From contig NZ_CP024845.1 in assembly GCF_002788215.1 (NCBI RefSeq), forward strand, positions 2,480,001 to 2,544,000: a DNA stretch of 64,000 nucleotides, in the 5' to 3' direction. Below, one piece after another: positions 26,969-37,191 of the stretch (position 1 is the stretch's first letter; each line of letters begins with the position of its first letter). A program made the position numbers and the translations under genes. Under the pieces are notes generated by a model. It did not search any database, was not told the DNA's origin, and was given only the letters and a program-made list of their open reading frames with translations. The DNA comes from Halohasta litchfieldiae. Lineage in GTDB: Archaea; Halobacteriota; Halobacteria; Halobacteriales; Haloferacaceae.

Positions 26969-29900
26969 CTACTCGGAGTCCGCGTCAGTCGCGTGATAGT
27001 CGTCAGTACACGGTCCACCCACGCTCGCTGCGTAGGGACAACTGCCACAGGTCTCGGGGTCCGGACGAGTTTCGAGACCATCCGCGGAGGGAATCGGGAG
27101 CGCGTCGCTCGCGTCGACGACTGTTCGGTCGACCCACTCAGTATCGAGATTGTCTGTCACAGCAACCGGTGTGAGGACTGGCTCCGCGGCGGGATCGATG
27201 TAGCCGAGAGTCGCGGTCTCGACCGTGATTCCGAACTGCCGTTCGAGGAGCCATGCGTACACGGAGAGTTGCTGGCTGTGTGCCGAGTCCGCTGGGTCTG
27301 CTGGCCGCTGGCCGGTTTTCCAGTCGACTAAGTGCCACGCCCCCTCGCTTCGATACAGCAGGTCGACGGTTCCGGTCAGACGGAGCTCGCGTCCCTCGGT
27401 CGAGACGAGATCTGAGAGATCGTACTCAGTGACCCATTCGCCAGCCGTCGACTGACACTGCTCGAAGAGTGTGGACGACTCGACCGCCGTGAGGACTGTT
27501 CGCAGTTGGCTCTCGACTGCCTCCGGCTGGTCTCGAATATACTGCCCTGCGCGCTCGGGGTCGCTCAGCCGTAGCTCAATCGCCCGGTGGACGATGTCGC
27601 CCCACTCGTTGGGGGCGAGGGAACCCGGCGGTTGTGTCGACGCGGTCGACGCGACCGGTTGATCCAACCGACCCGACCGAGACGGCTGGCGGACGGCTTC
27701 GATTGCTTGGACGTGACGGTACTGGAAGGCACGCGGACAGGACGCAAGCGTGGCGAGCGATGACGCTGAGACGGTTCGTGGCCGGTATGTCTGGGTGTCG
27801 ATCTCGTCGCCACTGCCCGGCAGTCGACCCAACTCGTCGAGGAGATCGAGTTCGGGTGTCGGTTTGGGGGACTGCGGTGGTATCTCGTCGACGCCAATCG
27901 AAACGGTCTCCGAGATTTCTTGGTCCGCGTCGACGCGCCACGAGAGATCTTGCGAAATTGTTCGATCCGCAGGGTCGCGGTCGGTGATCGAATCCCAGCC
28001 AGCGTCGGGGGCTAGCGTCTCGTTGAACGCCGCGAGCCATGTCGTCCACTGCGCTTGGTCATAGTAGTCGGAGTTCGTATCCAGATCACCCACTCCAAGA
28101 AAGACGTGGTCCTCGGCGCGGGTGAACGCCACGTAGGCCAGCCGCCAAAACTCCGCCTCGTGGGCTTTTAAATGGCTATTCAGTGGGTTGGGGTACCGGA
28201 ACGCGCCAGTCTCGGTCCGGGCATCCGAAAGCCAGATCGGTCCCGTCGCATCGGGGTAGTCGGTGTCCAAATCGTCGTTGAACCAGACGGGCCGACTGCG
28301 ATCCGAATCTGGCGTTGGGAACTCGACACCCTCCGGACTCGGGGGCGTGCCGGGGCGTGGCCGGAGCCCGAAACCATCCCGTCGACTCATCACCAGTCGG
28401 TCGTGTTGGAGTCGGGGGTAGTTCGAGGGTTTCGGCAGATCACAGAGGAACACGATGGGGTACTCTTGGCCCTTGGCCTGATGGACCGTCGTCAGCGTGA
28501 CCGCATCGCCACGCTCGCTATCGCGGTCGGCGACCGAAAACTGCGGGTCGCTGCTGTCGGTTCCGCCTCGAAGCGCTCGGAGTCGACTGCGGAACTCCCG
28601 GTAAGAAAGCAGTTCGTCGACTTCCCAGTCGTCGACGAGTTCGGTCAACAGCCAGACGTTGCCGTAGCGCCGAAGCCCGTCGCTGTCGCTCAGCAGCACC
28701 GCGTCCAGTCCGGAGTGCTGTAGCAAGCGGTGGATAAGCGCCGTCTTCGAGGTTTCGCGCACCCAGTTGAGATCCTCACGGAGCGACACCAGCCCGGCGA
28801 GTCGCTGGCGGTCGTCGGCCGGAAGCGATTCCGGCCACGCGTCGACGAGCGTCTCCAACTCGGAGTCTGTGGCGACAACCGTTCGGATCGTCTCGTCGGA
28901 GAGGGCGACCAGCGGCGACCGGAGCAGTCGACGGAGATCGATGTCATATGGTCGGGCGATCCACGACAGCAGATCGATCAGTAGTTGGATTTCGGGCTGC
29001 TCGAAGAGGTCGCCGGTCGCAACCGCCTCGGCAGCGATGTCGTATTCCTCGCGGAGGACGGTTGCGTAGCGCTCCATCTGGCGTGTCGACCGAAACAGCA
29101 AGGTGATGTCGCCCGGTGTGGGCTGTCGGCTAGGCTCGTCGTCAGTATCTTCCTCGCCCCCGGCGGTTTGGATAGTCACTGGTGGCTCCTCCGTATCGGG
29201 GTCGGTGATCGCTGCAATCGTCTCGGCAACGCGCGTCGACTCGGCAGCCGCCCAGTCGGCGGCCGCAATATACTCACTCAGATCCTCGCTGGTCGCACCC
29301 ACATTGAGGACATGGATGTGAGAGTCGTCATCATTGTTATCGCTCTCAGTGGTCTCAGCAGTCTCTGTATTGGCTTCCCACGGCGAGCCGTAGGGGTCGA
29401 CGGGGACATACGACGGTCCCGACCCGTCGACTGCGCCGCGGCCCTCGTCCCCAAGCAGCCGCTGAAAGACGTGGTTCGCGGCCGCGGCGATGTCGGGATG
29501 ATGCCGAAACACCGTCGTCAGCGCGTGGTAGCGCACACCACTGACGTTGAGATGCGGTATCGTCGCCGGGTCGGGGGCCACAGCCTGTGTCGTTTCGATG
29601 ATCTCGGCGAACAGCGCGGGGTCGGCCGACCGCCATTCGTAGATGGCCTGCTTGCTGTCGCCGATCAGAAACAGGTTCGATCCATCCTCGTCGGTACCAC
29701 CACTCTCGTCCTCAGGCTCGACAAGTCGACGAAGCACGGCACACTGGACCGTACTCGTGTCCTGAAACTCGTCGACGAAGACGTGGTCGAACCGCTGGCC
29801 CAGTGTCTGCCGGAACGGAGCGGTCGGCTCGCAGTCGTCGAGATAGCTGTTGAGCAGGTGTGCGACATCGGTAAAAGTGAACTGCCCGGCCCGCCGCGTT

Positions 29901-30856
29901 CGGCTGTCGTACGCCCGCTCGTAAGCCGTCAATAGGGTGGCAAACGCATCGATGGCGGCCTCGGTCTCGAAGTAGGTCGCTCTGACGTGTGCCAGTAGCT
30001 GCTGGGCGTCGGCCTCGGAGTCGACCGAGAGCTCCGCATCCTCGCTGACGACCGCCCTGAGAATTGCAGTGATGTCGTCGACCGTCTCCGGTGGAACCGA
30101 GTTTGGTCTGGTCTCCGTGTCAGTCTCACCGAGCCAGTGGCCGCCGTCACCGCCATAACCCACAATGAGGCTCTCCCGAAGCGATTCGGCAGCCTCGGCC
30201 GTCGAGATACCGAACTCACGGCAGTTCTGTTGGGCCGAAGCCAGCATCTCTTCGACGGTATCCGGAGGATACGTGCGCCACTCCTCGGCCGGATACGCCT
30301 CTTCGAGCGTCCGGAACTCGCTGCGGTACTCCCGGCGGAGATCCGCGAAAATCTCCTCACGGAGTCGCTGGAGTTCGAGTCGGTCGTCGACGTTGAAATC
30401 CGGCGGTACAGTCGCCTCGATGGCAATCTCCCGGAGCAGATCCGCGAACAGCGCATCCAGCGTCTGGATGTTGCTCTCGGTTTCGATCCACCGGAACACG
30501 TCCTGCGGAAGCCCACCCCCGTTGTCGACGTGATGCCGAAGCAGTCCTTTGAGTCGGGTTTTGAGTTCGGCAGTCGCATCCCGACCGAACGTCGTCACGA
30601 GAATATCCGACAGCGGATTGTCGGTCTCGCTGGCGGTTCGGACGATGGTTTCGGCCAGCGTCACCACGAGCGTGGTTGTCTTCCCAGTGCCTGCGGAAGC
30701 GTCGACCACCACCCGACCAGTGCCTTCAAAGTAGCTCGCCAACACCGCTCGCTGGTCGTCGACCGGCGGATGGGGCGGTCCCTCACCATCTTCAAGAGAC
30801 AACTGAAGGTCGATGTCGCTGGACTCGCCAGCAGTCGACCGAGTGTCTTGGCTCAT
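26969..30856 (-). CDS. AddA/RecB-like UvrD-family helicase with C-terminal nuclease
   Basis: The 1295-residue protein has Walker A (DASAGTGKTTTL, about residue 57), helicase motif II (HVFVDEFQDTS), later superfamily-1 motifs including TTVHQAKGQEYPIVFL, and a PD-(D/E)XK nuclease at the C-terminus (GTVDLL ... HLVDWKTGQ, about 1170-1190). Four cysteines flank the nuclease (ATLASCPRAF near 1037 and CGSCPYAASVGGPC at the end), the spacing of an AddB-type Fe-S nuclease. The enzyme should process double-strand DNA ends. The partner gene upstream overlaps by 4 nt. The nuclease motif is complete here, unlike in the partner. Confidence 0.88.
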   Translation of the reverse strand: MSQDTRSTAGESSDIDLQLSLEDGEGPPHPPVDDQRAVLASYFEGTGRVVVDASAGTGKTTTLVVTLAETIVRTASETDNPLSDILVTTFGRDATAELKTRLKGLLRHHVDNGGGLPQDVFRWIETESNIQTLDALFADLLREIAIEATVPPDFNVDDRLELQRLREEIFADLRREYRSEFRTLEEAYPAEEWRTYPPDTVEEMLASAQQNCREFGISTAEAAESLRESLIVGYGGDGGHWLGETDTETRPNSVPPETVDDITAILRAVVSEDAELSVDSEADAQQLLAHVRATYFETEAAIDAFATLLTAYERAYDSRTRRAGQFTFTDVAHLLNSYLDDCEPTAPFRQTLGQRFDHVFVDEFQDTSTVQCAVLRRLVEPEDESGGTDEDGSNLFLIGDSKQAIYEWRSADPALFAEIIETTQAVAPDPATIPHLNVSGVRYHALTTVFRHHPDIAAAANHVFQRLLGDEGRGAVDGSGPSYVPVDPYGSPWEANTETAETTESDNNDDDSHIHVLNVGATSEDLSEYIAAADWAAAESTRVAETIAAITDPDTEEPPVTIQTAGGEEDTDDEPSRQPTPGDITLLFRSTRQMERYATVLREEYDIAAEAVATGDLFEQPEIQLLIDLLSWIARPYDIDLRRLLRSPLVALSDETIRTVVATDSELETLVDAWPESLPADDRQRLAGLVSLREDLNWVRETSKTALIHRLLQHSGLDAVLLSDSDGLRRYGNVWLLTELVDDWEVDELLSYREFRSRLRALRGGTDSSDPQFSVADRDSERGDAVTLTTVHQAKGQEYPIVFLCDLPKPSNYPRLQHDRLVMSRRDGFGLRPRPGTPPSPEGVEFPTPDSDRSRPVWFNDDLDTDYPDATGPIWLSDARTETGAFRYPNPLNSHLKAHEAEFWRLAYVAFTRAEDHVFLGVGDLDTNSDYYDQAQWTTWLAAFNETLAPDAGWDSITDRDPADRTISQDLSWRVDADQEISETVSIGVDEIPPQSPKPTPELDLLDELGRLPGSGDEIDTQTYRPRTVSASSLATLASCPRAFQYRHVQAIEAVRQPSRSGRLDQPVASTASTQPPGSLAPNEWGDIVHRAIELRLSDPERAGQYIRDQPEAVESQLRTVLTAVESSTLFEQCQSTAGEWVTEYDLSDLVSTEGRELRLTGTVDLLYRSEGAWHLVDWKTGQRPADPADSAHSQQLSVYAWLLERQFGITVETATLGYIDPAAEPVLTPVAVTDNLDTEWVDRTVVDASDALPIPSADGLETRPDPETCGSCPYAASVGGPCTDDYHATDADSE

Positions 30857-33800
30857 TTGCCACCCCGCTGTCGACTGGCTGGTACCTGACAGAGATCACG
30901 GTAACCACAGCCGACGCAGCCGCCGTTGTCCACGAACGAGTCGGAGACGTCGTAGGTGATCGGTTCGTCGACGGCAGTCATCGGTTCGAGAGAGCCAGCA
31001 GCTGAATCGCGCCACTCGTCCCACTCCGAGCGGCTGATTCGCGTGAGATTCGACGTGTCCGGAATCGCCGCAGGGATCGGGTTGAGATCGCCGCCGATGA
31101 GAAGTCCCCGCGGTGCGGAGGCGGCCGCACTGGTAGGATCATAGACGAGCGTACCACCGAATGTGTCGGCCATCTCGGCACCACCCAGAAGTCGGTGGTC
31201 GCGTTCGGTAACCGCGCTCTGTGACGGGAGGGACTGACTTACGAGCTGTTTGGCGGTCCCTTCGGCACCGGTGTACCAGACTGGGATCAAAAATCCGGAC
31301 TCCGGAAGCACGTCGACACGGTGGCCGGGCACCCGAACCGCATGCCCATCGATCTGAACGGTCGTTGCTGGTTCCCACCGCCACTCCCTGTTGATGTCTG
31401 CATTGAGTTCCTGCTGGACGGCCTGATACTCACCGAGCATCGGTTGCATCAGACTCGAATCGAGTGCCGGATCGGTCTCGATCCACGAGGCCAACTGATC
31501 ACGGAACGCCCCCAGCGAGTCGTACCGGCTGAGGGCAGCCTGTCGATCCGCGAGCCGGCCGGTCGACGAGATCAGTCGACGGAGTCCGTCAGTGAACGCT
31601 GGATCGGGATACTGCTTGCCGAGCCGTGTCGCCCGGTCAGCAACCCGGTCTCTGTCGATGCCGCCTGTGTTTACATACTGATAAAAGTAGAACTTGAGTT
31701 GGCAGTTGGTATATAAATCGAGCTCGTGGGGTCGGATCGGTGGACCCGTAATCTCTGCCAGCGACTGTTTTGGAGTTGCTGTCTCGCTGTCCGCCGAAAA
31801 CAGCGGTTCGTCAGGACTGACAGTGATCGACCGAATATCCTCGCCCAGATATCGCCGTCGACGTGGGTCGATCTCCCGGCTGTAGGCGTCGCCATCGACC
31901 CGCGACAGCAGGTCGACAATGGCGTCTCGGTCGGTGAGCGAACCTGTCGACCGACCGGCGGGCCCATTGATCCCATCGGGAAACGTCGCCGAAAGCAGTC
32001 GAAGCCGGTCCCGTGGCGTTGCAGTCCGGATTGTGGTCTCCCAATCGCTCTCGCGGTCGGCTGTTGGGAGCCACTCATCCATGGCGATACGGTGGATTTC
32101 CTCGTCGGCCCCCGAGGTGTAGGCGTCGACAAATCCCGACCACGGGACAGTCTCACCCTCTTTGGTTCTGAACTGTCGACAGAGCCAGACGCTCTCGGTG
32201 GCCGCATCGACTGCTGCGCGGTATTCGTCGATATCGCCCTCGAACTGGCTCTGATTGGTCGGCGCGTGGAGATACGCAGTCGGGGTTCCATCGTCTGCTG
32301 CCGCCGAAATCTCGCGGATCGTCCCGTAAAACGTCTCGTGGAAGATATTTGGTTGGCTACGGTCGGCAGGGAACTCCTCGGCGGCCAGACCAATGACGAA
32401 CACGTGGTCGGCCTCGATGTAGTGTGCGTTGGCGGCGTTGATGATCCGCACCGCATTACCGTCGGCGTTCTGCGGCCAGTAGGAGCCACTGCCACAGACC
32501 TGTCTCACGGCTTCGGCGGCCACCTCCCAGCCGGGAGCTGCGAGGTCGGTCTCGATGGCTCGGTCGACGTAGCTGCCAACGCGGTCGGACTGTGCCCGAA
32601 GTCGGGCGACGACATGAGAGTCGTGTTTGGTGGTGAGTGCGGTTCGTGTTCCATCAATACCGGGACCTGAGGGTCGACGAACGCCGCGGCTGGTCAGTGG
32701 CCTGAGATGTGCATCGAGCACCGATTCGATCAGGTCGACGACCGCCTCGTCCGACTCAGGGGCCGAGTCGGCAGTCTCGTCGACCCACTCGATGAACGCG
32801 GTCATTACTGGCAGTTCGGTCGGCGAGAGTTCGGTCTGAATCGTCTCGATCCAGTCTGCCAATGGTTGGCCCTCCTCGTCGACTGCCGTGGCAACTGTTT
32901 CAAGACGAGCCTCAATTTCGGCAGCTGTTTGGCCATCCACTGGCCACTCCACCTCCGAGGCTGTCGCTGTGTCGGGGGGACAAAAGCCCAGTCGAAGCGG
33001 GTCGACAAGCTCTTGTGTGGTAATCGGTGTTCCGTTTTCGATGGCCGCCAGCAGGTCGACGACGGCCCGCAGATACCGATACGGAACCGTCTGCATCAGG
33101 GGCTGGCGGGCCTCGATATGCGTCGGGATTTCGTGGCTGGTGAACACGTCGGCAATCCGGTTCCGGTAGGGAATCACGTCCTTGGCGGCGATGACGATAT
33201 CTCCACAGGTCGTCTCGGTCGACTCATCGCTGTCGACGTCCATCGCCGTCAGTTCTCGGATCGCTCCGGCGACATATTCGAGTTCCCGTCGACCATCGGG
33301 GGCCTCCACAAATTCGACGTTCGGGAGCGAGTCGGGAGGATCTCCTCGGACCGTCTCCATCAGTCCCGCAACGTGTGGGGTTTCGGGGTCGTCGGTCTCA
33401 CCCGGCGTGAGATCCGGATCGAGACTCGTTGCGTTGAGTCGGTCGTAGAGCGTCGCCCCCGCGCCCGTCTCGGTTCCGAACAGATACAGATCCGGCCCGT
33501 CGTCGAGGTGGGCGAGTGTTTCGAAAAAGCGGAGCGTGGGGTTGTCGAGGACCGAGATTGTGTCGACGGCGACCCACTCGACGTCGGGATAGCAGTCGAC
33601 CCACTCGGCGGCCAGCGCCTCGCGGGCGGCACTGACGAGATGGCTTCGTGAGATATACGCAGCCTCCGGCAGGTCTTCGGTTCGTTGCTGGAGGGCAGTA
33701 TGGAGTTCCTGAAACGCATCGAGAGCCTGCTGGGAGCGACTCCCGGCATAGGGGTCGCGTGCAGCGAGATCGGTGGCGACGTCGACTGCTGCGGCGTGGT

Positions 33801-34242
33801 CCTCACCGGCATCGGTCATCCGAAAGTAGCGGTCGAGTTCTCGCCAGAGCGTGTCTCGAAGCGTGGGTCGACCGGCCCAGTCGAACCCCGACAGCAGGCT
33901 GTCGACGGTCTCGACCGAGCCGGAGTCAGAGGCGGTGGTGATCGTATCGACCAGCAGGGCTTCGCAGAGCTGTTGGTCGAGGATGTCGACCGACGCGGGG
34001 TCGTCAGTGTGACGGCTGTGATGGGAGTCGAGCAGGCGGCTCGCAGTGTCCTCGATTGTCGAAATGTCGAGGGCCGCTGTTGGAATTCCCTGCCGGGCGA
34101 GTGCCTCTTCGAGGTTGTCACCAACGATGCCGCCAGCGACCAGACAGAGGCCCGTCGTCTCTGTGGTGGGTACTGGGTCTTCTCGGTCGACCCGTGTGTC
34201 GAGAAACGAAACCAGCGATCCATATGACACCGTTACTGACAC
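30853..34242 (-). CDS. AddB/RecC-like partner with Fe-S motif and degenerate nuclease
   Basis: The 1129-residue protein pairs with the AddA-like helicase. Its N-terminus lacks a Walker A (GGIVGDNLEEAL instead of a P-loop). The C-terminal domain keeps the AddB cysteine arrangement, YTNCQLKFYFYQY and then CVGCGYRDLC, expected to hold a 4Fe-4S cluster, and a GHRVDV strand with the first catalytic Asp. Where D/E-x-K should follow, the sequence is LIPVWYTGAEG, so the nuclease lysine is missing. The start is GTG at 34242, with TATAAATT about 31 nt upstream. It probably acts as a structural or recognition subunit. Confidence 0.8.
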   Translation of the reverse strand: MSVTVSYGSLVSFLDTRVDREDPVPTTETTGLCLVAGGIVGDNLEEALARQGIPTAALDISTIEDTASRLLDSHHSRHTDDPASVDILDQQLCEALLVDTITTASDSGSVETVDSLLSGFDWAGRPTLRDTLWRELDRYFRMTDAGEDHAAAVDVATDLAARDPYAGSRSQQALDAFQELHTALQQRTEDLPEAAYISRSHLVSAAREALAAEWVDCYPDVEWVAVDTISVLDNPTLRFFETLAHLDDGPDLYLFGTETGAGATLYDRLNATSLDPDLTPGETDDPETPHVAGLMETVRGDPPDSLPNVEFVEAPDGRRELEYVAGAIRELTAMDVDSDESTETTCGDIVIAAKDVIPYRNRIADVFTSHEIPTHIEARQPLMQTVPYRYLRAVVDLLAAIENGTPITTQELVDPLRLGFCPPDTATASEVEWPVDGQTAAEIEARLETVATAVDEEGQPLADWIETIQTELSPTELPVMTAFIEWVDETADSAPESDEAVVDLIESVLDAHLRPLTSRGVRRPSGPGIDGTRTALTTKHDSHVVARLRAQSDRVGSYVDRAIETDLAAPGWEVAAEAVRQVCGSGSYWPQNADGNAVRIINAANAHYIEADHVFVIGLAAEEFPADRSQPNIFHETFYGTIREISAAADDGTPTAYLHAPTNQSQFEGDIDEYRAAVDAATESVWLCRQFRTKEGETVPWSGFVDAYTSGADEEIHRIAMDEWLPTADRESDWETTIRTATPRDRLRLLSATFPDGINGPAGRSTGSLTDRDAIVDLLSRVDGDAYSREIDPRRRRYLGEDIRSITVSPDEPLFSADSETATPKQSLAEITGPPIRPHELDLYTNCQLKFYFYQYVNTGGIDRDRVADRATRLGKQYPDPAFTDGLRRLISSTGRLADRQAALSRYDSLGAFRDQLASWIETDPALDSSLMQPMLGEYQAVQQELNADINREWRWEPATTVQIDGHAVRVPGHRVDVLPESGFLIPVWYTGAEGTAKQLVSQSLPSQSAVTERDHRLLGGAEMADTFGGTLVYDPTSAAASAPRGLLIGGDLNPIPAAIPDTSNLTRISRSEWDEWRDSAAGSLEPMTAVDEPITYDVSDSFVDNGGCVGCGYRDLCQVPASRQRGGK

Positions 34243-34269
34243 GATACGCTACGCGATGGGCGGTGGCCG

Positions 34270-34277
34270 TATAAATT
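34270..34277 (-). promoter_or_regulatory. TATA element of the AddAB-like operon
   Basis: The minus strand reads AATTTATA about 31 nt before the GTG start of the AddB-like gene. This supports that GTG and a near-leaderless transcript for both genes. Confidence 0.45.
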
Positions 34278-34419
34278 ATCCGTGACTGCAAGTGACCGGA
34301 CACGCAGGACGACCATGGCTCGGACTCGTTTTATAAACCCGACTGACTCTCTCGATGGCAACGAACGGGTTTGATTGACCGGTGGGACGACTAGTAGGTA
34401 GCGAATCCCGCGATACCAT

Positions 34420-36360
34420 ATGTCACAGTACGATCACCCAACCAATCGCGATCCATCAAATAAGACGTTCGAACCGATCGAACACTACGGAGTTGTCGGT
34501 AACCTCGAAACCTGCGCCCTCGTGAGCCGCCGGGGATCGGTCGACTGGTTTCCGATCCCACATCTCGAATCATCGAGCGCCTTCAGCAGACTGCTCGACG
34601 GCGGTGGCGGCTGTTTTGCCATCCAGCCGGTCGACCCCTTCGAGTCGACCCACCGCTATCGCGAGCGAACGAACGTCCTCGAAACAACGTTTCAAACCGA
34701 GGGCGGGACGCTCCGGCTCACGGATTTCATGGCACCGATGACTGACGGCGAGTCGGAGATCTCCGAGCGAACGCTCTTCCGAAAACTCGACTGTCTGGAG
34801 GGGAATGTCGACCTCCGTATCGTCTTTGAGCCACGATTCGATTTCGCCCGCACGGAGCCCACGCTCTCGGCCACGACCGAGGGAGTTCACGCAACCGGTG
34901 ATGAAACACCGCTGTGCTGTTGGACCACGTTCGCCGCCCAGCCGTTCGAGATCGACACTGCGGCCAGCCACGCGACGGCCACAGCCACGCTCACAGCGGG
35001 CCAGCAGGAGTGGGTCGGTGTGAGCTACGGCGAGGCTGTGGCTCCCACAACGGAGACCTGCGAGCAGGCGCTCGTCGAGACAGTCGACTACTGGCGCGAG
35101 TGGAGCCACTCCTGTGGGAACCAAGCCGAGTGTGTCTTCGGCGGGCCGTGGCACGACCTGGCCGTCCGGTCGGGGCTGGTGCTCAAACTGCTGACCCACG
35201 ACGAAACTGGCGCGATTGCCGCCGCGCCGACGACCTCACTGCCCGAGGAGATCGGCGGCGTTCGCAACTGGGATTACCGATTCAACTGGATTCGAGATGC
35301 CGCCTTCACGGTCCAGGCACTCTCGAATCTCGGCCATACCGCCGAGGCCCGCGAGTATCTCTCGTGGTTTCTCGATCTGTGTCGGACCACCACTCCGGCG
35401 GATCTTCAACCCCTGTATAGCCTCCACGGCGAGTCAGGACTTGCCGAACAGACCTTGGGCCATCTCTCGGGCTACCGGGACTCCCAGCCGGTCCGGATCG
35501 GCAACGAGGCCGCCGACCAGCGCCAACTCGACATCTACGGCGAGCTCCTGTTGGCCGTCTTCGAAGCAACACGCTCGGGAATCACACTGGCCGAGACCGA
35601 CTGGCAGGCGATCTGTGAGATCGTCGACTACGTTACCGAAATCTGGCAGGAACCGGATTCGGGGATCTGGGAGGTCCGAAGCGAGCCCCTCAACTTCGTT
35701 TTCTCGAAGCTGATGTGTTGGGTCGCGCTCGACCGGGCGGTCGACCTCGCCGAACAGCAGGGATTTTCGGCCCCGCTCGACCGCTGGCGTCGACACCGCG
35801 AGGAGATCCGTACCGAGATCCTCGACGAGGGGCTCGATCCGACGGGCTCGTATTTCGTCCGCTCCTTCGAGGAAGACGACGTGCTCGATGCGGCAACCCT
35901 TATGATACCTTTCGTCGGCTTTCTTCCGTTCGACGACCCACGGGTCCGGGCGACAATCGAGGCGGTCGACGACCGCCTGACCTCCGAGACCGGGCTCGTC
36001 TACCGCTACGACGGCCCCGATGGGCTGCCGGGCGGCGAGGGGACGTTTCTGCTCTGTTCGTTTTGGCTGGTCGACGCACTCGCGCTAACCGGGCGAGTCG
36101 AAGCGGCCGAAACCCGCCTCGAAGAACTCATTGGCTACGTCAATCCGGTCGGCCTTTTGGCCGAGGAGGTCGCCGAGTCGACGGGCCAACAGCTCGGCAA
36201 CTTCCCGCAGGCGTTCAGCCACATTGGCTTGATCAACTCGGCCCTCCACGTGAGCCGCGCCAAGGGGATGGCCGTCCCCGGTACGGAACTCATCGGCATC
36301 GAACTCGGGACGGGCGCGACCGTCGAAGCGGTTCGTGATCACAATCATTCAGACACCTAA
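34420..36360 (+). CDS. Glycoside hydrolase family 15 (glucoamylase/trehalase-like)
   Basis: The 646-residue protein has an N-terminal beta-sandwich with IEHYGVVGNLETCALVSRRG and SVDWFPIPHLES, then the (alpha/alpha)6 barrel with RNWDYRFNWIRDAAF, a GIWEVRSEPLNFVFSKLMCW segment that holds the first catalytic Glu, and a later GGEGTFLLCSFW segment. This is the layout of archaeal/bacterial GH15 enzymes, which release glucose from alpha-glucans or split trehalose. There is no signal peptide, so it is cytoplasmic and probably acts on internal glycogen or trehalose. It ends 12 nt inside the convergent HAD gene. A TATAAA at 34330-34337 would give a leader of about 60 nt. Confidence 0.9.
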   Translation: MSQYDHPTNRDPSNKTFEPIEHYGVVGNLETCALVSRRGSVDWFPIPHLESSSAFSRLLDGGGGCFAIQPVDPFESTHRYRERTNVLETTFQTEGGTLRLTDFMAPMTDGESEISERTLFRKLDCLEGNVDLRIVFEPRFDFARTEPTLSATTEGVHATGDETPLCCWTTFAAQPFEIDTAASHATATATLTAGQQEWVGVSYGEAVAPTTETCEQALVETVDYWREWSHSCGNQAECVFGGPWHDLAVRSGLVLKLLTHDETGAIAAAPTTSLPEEIGGVRNWDYRFNWIRDAAFTVQALSNLGHTAEAREYLSWFLDLCRTTTPADLQPLYSLHGESGLAEQTLGHLSGYRDSQPVRIGNEAADQRQLDIYGELLLAVFEATRSGITLAETDWQAICEIVDYVTEIWQEPDSGIWEVRSEPLNFVFSKLMCWVALDRAVDLAEQQGFSAPLDRWRRHREEIRTEILDEGLDPTGSYFVRSFEEDDVLDAATLMIPFVGFLPFDDPRVRATIEAVDDRLTSETGLVYRYDGPDGLPGGEGTFLLCSFWLVDALALTGRVEAAETRLEELIGYVNPVGLLAEEVAESTGQQLGNFPQAFSHIGLINSALHVSRAKGMAVPGTELIGIELGTGATVEAVRDHNHSDT

Positions 36361-37032
36361 CGTCTCGGCCAGCTCGTAGAACGTCTCGATTGTGAGGTCT
36401 GGATCGGTGCCGAATGTCTCCCACGGCGATCCCTTTCGGTCGACCCACACGCCCTGCATCCCGGCGTGGGTCGCACCCATCACGTCGAACCAGCCCGCCG
36501 TGACGTGGGCAATCTCTTCGATTGGCGTGTCGGTTCGTCCGGCGGCGTGGCGATAGAGGTCGGCGTTCGGTTTGAACGTCCGAATTTCGTTAGCGCTGAT
36601 CGTGTCTTCGATGAGATCGCCGATGTCGGCGTGGTCGACCATCGAATCGAGCATTTCTGGATTGCCATTCGAGACGACATAGCAGTCGTATCCACCCTCC
36701 TGGAGGCGTTTGATCCCTTCTCGTACGTCGTCGAAGACGTCCAGTTCATGGTAGACGGCCAATATCTCGTCGCGCTCGTCGGTCGTGATGTCGACGCCGT
36801 GGGCATCCAGCGCGTACTGGAGGGCGTCGCGGTTGATCTCGTAAAACGGCTGGTAGGCGTCGAGCTGATTTGCGACGAACGTGTAGGCCAGCGAGCGAGA
36901 CCGCCAGAGCTTCGAGACTGGCTCCGGGTCGGCCACGCGGGCGGCAAGGGCCGCTTCGGCGGCCTCAACGTCGACCAGCGTGCTGTAGGAATCAAAGGTC
37001 ACTGTCGAAACGCGGTCGGAGTCGAATGACAT
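36349..37032 (-). CDS. HAD-superfamily hydrolase, haloacid dehalogenase type II-like
   Basis: The 227-residue protein has HAD motif I VTFDSYSTLVD (nucleophile Asp), motif II VVSNGNPEML, a Lys in TFKPNADLYRHA and motif IV VTAGWFDVMGA. The order and the Ser/Asn of motif II resemble the L-2-haloacid dehalogenase branch, although many relatives are phosphatases. The usual Gly of motif I (DxYGT) is Ser here. It is monocistronic and convergent with GH15. The substrate cannot be assigned. Confidence 0.85.
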   Translation of the reverse strand: MSFDSDRVSTVTFDSYSTLVDVEAAEAALAARVADPEPVSKLWRSRSLAYTFVANQLDAYQPFYEINRDALQYALDAHGVDITTDERDEILAVYHELDVFDDVREGIKRLQEGGYDCYVVSNGNPEMLDSMVDHADIGDLIEDTISANEIRTFKPNADLYRHAAGRTDTPIEEIAHVTAGWFDVMGATHAGMQGVWVDRKGSPWETFGTDPDLTIETFYELAETLGV

Positions 37033-37191
37033 AGCTCACCGGAGGCTCGCGGTGGTCCTAACGGTTGTGTCCGACGAGGTGGTCGGTCGGCTCTGGTAAC
37101 GACGGCGTACCCCACTCAGGCAGACGATTCATATCTGTGGTATTCGGGACAGTCATCGACGGCTGCGGCCGAGTCGCGATCCCTAACTGTA

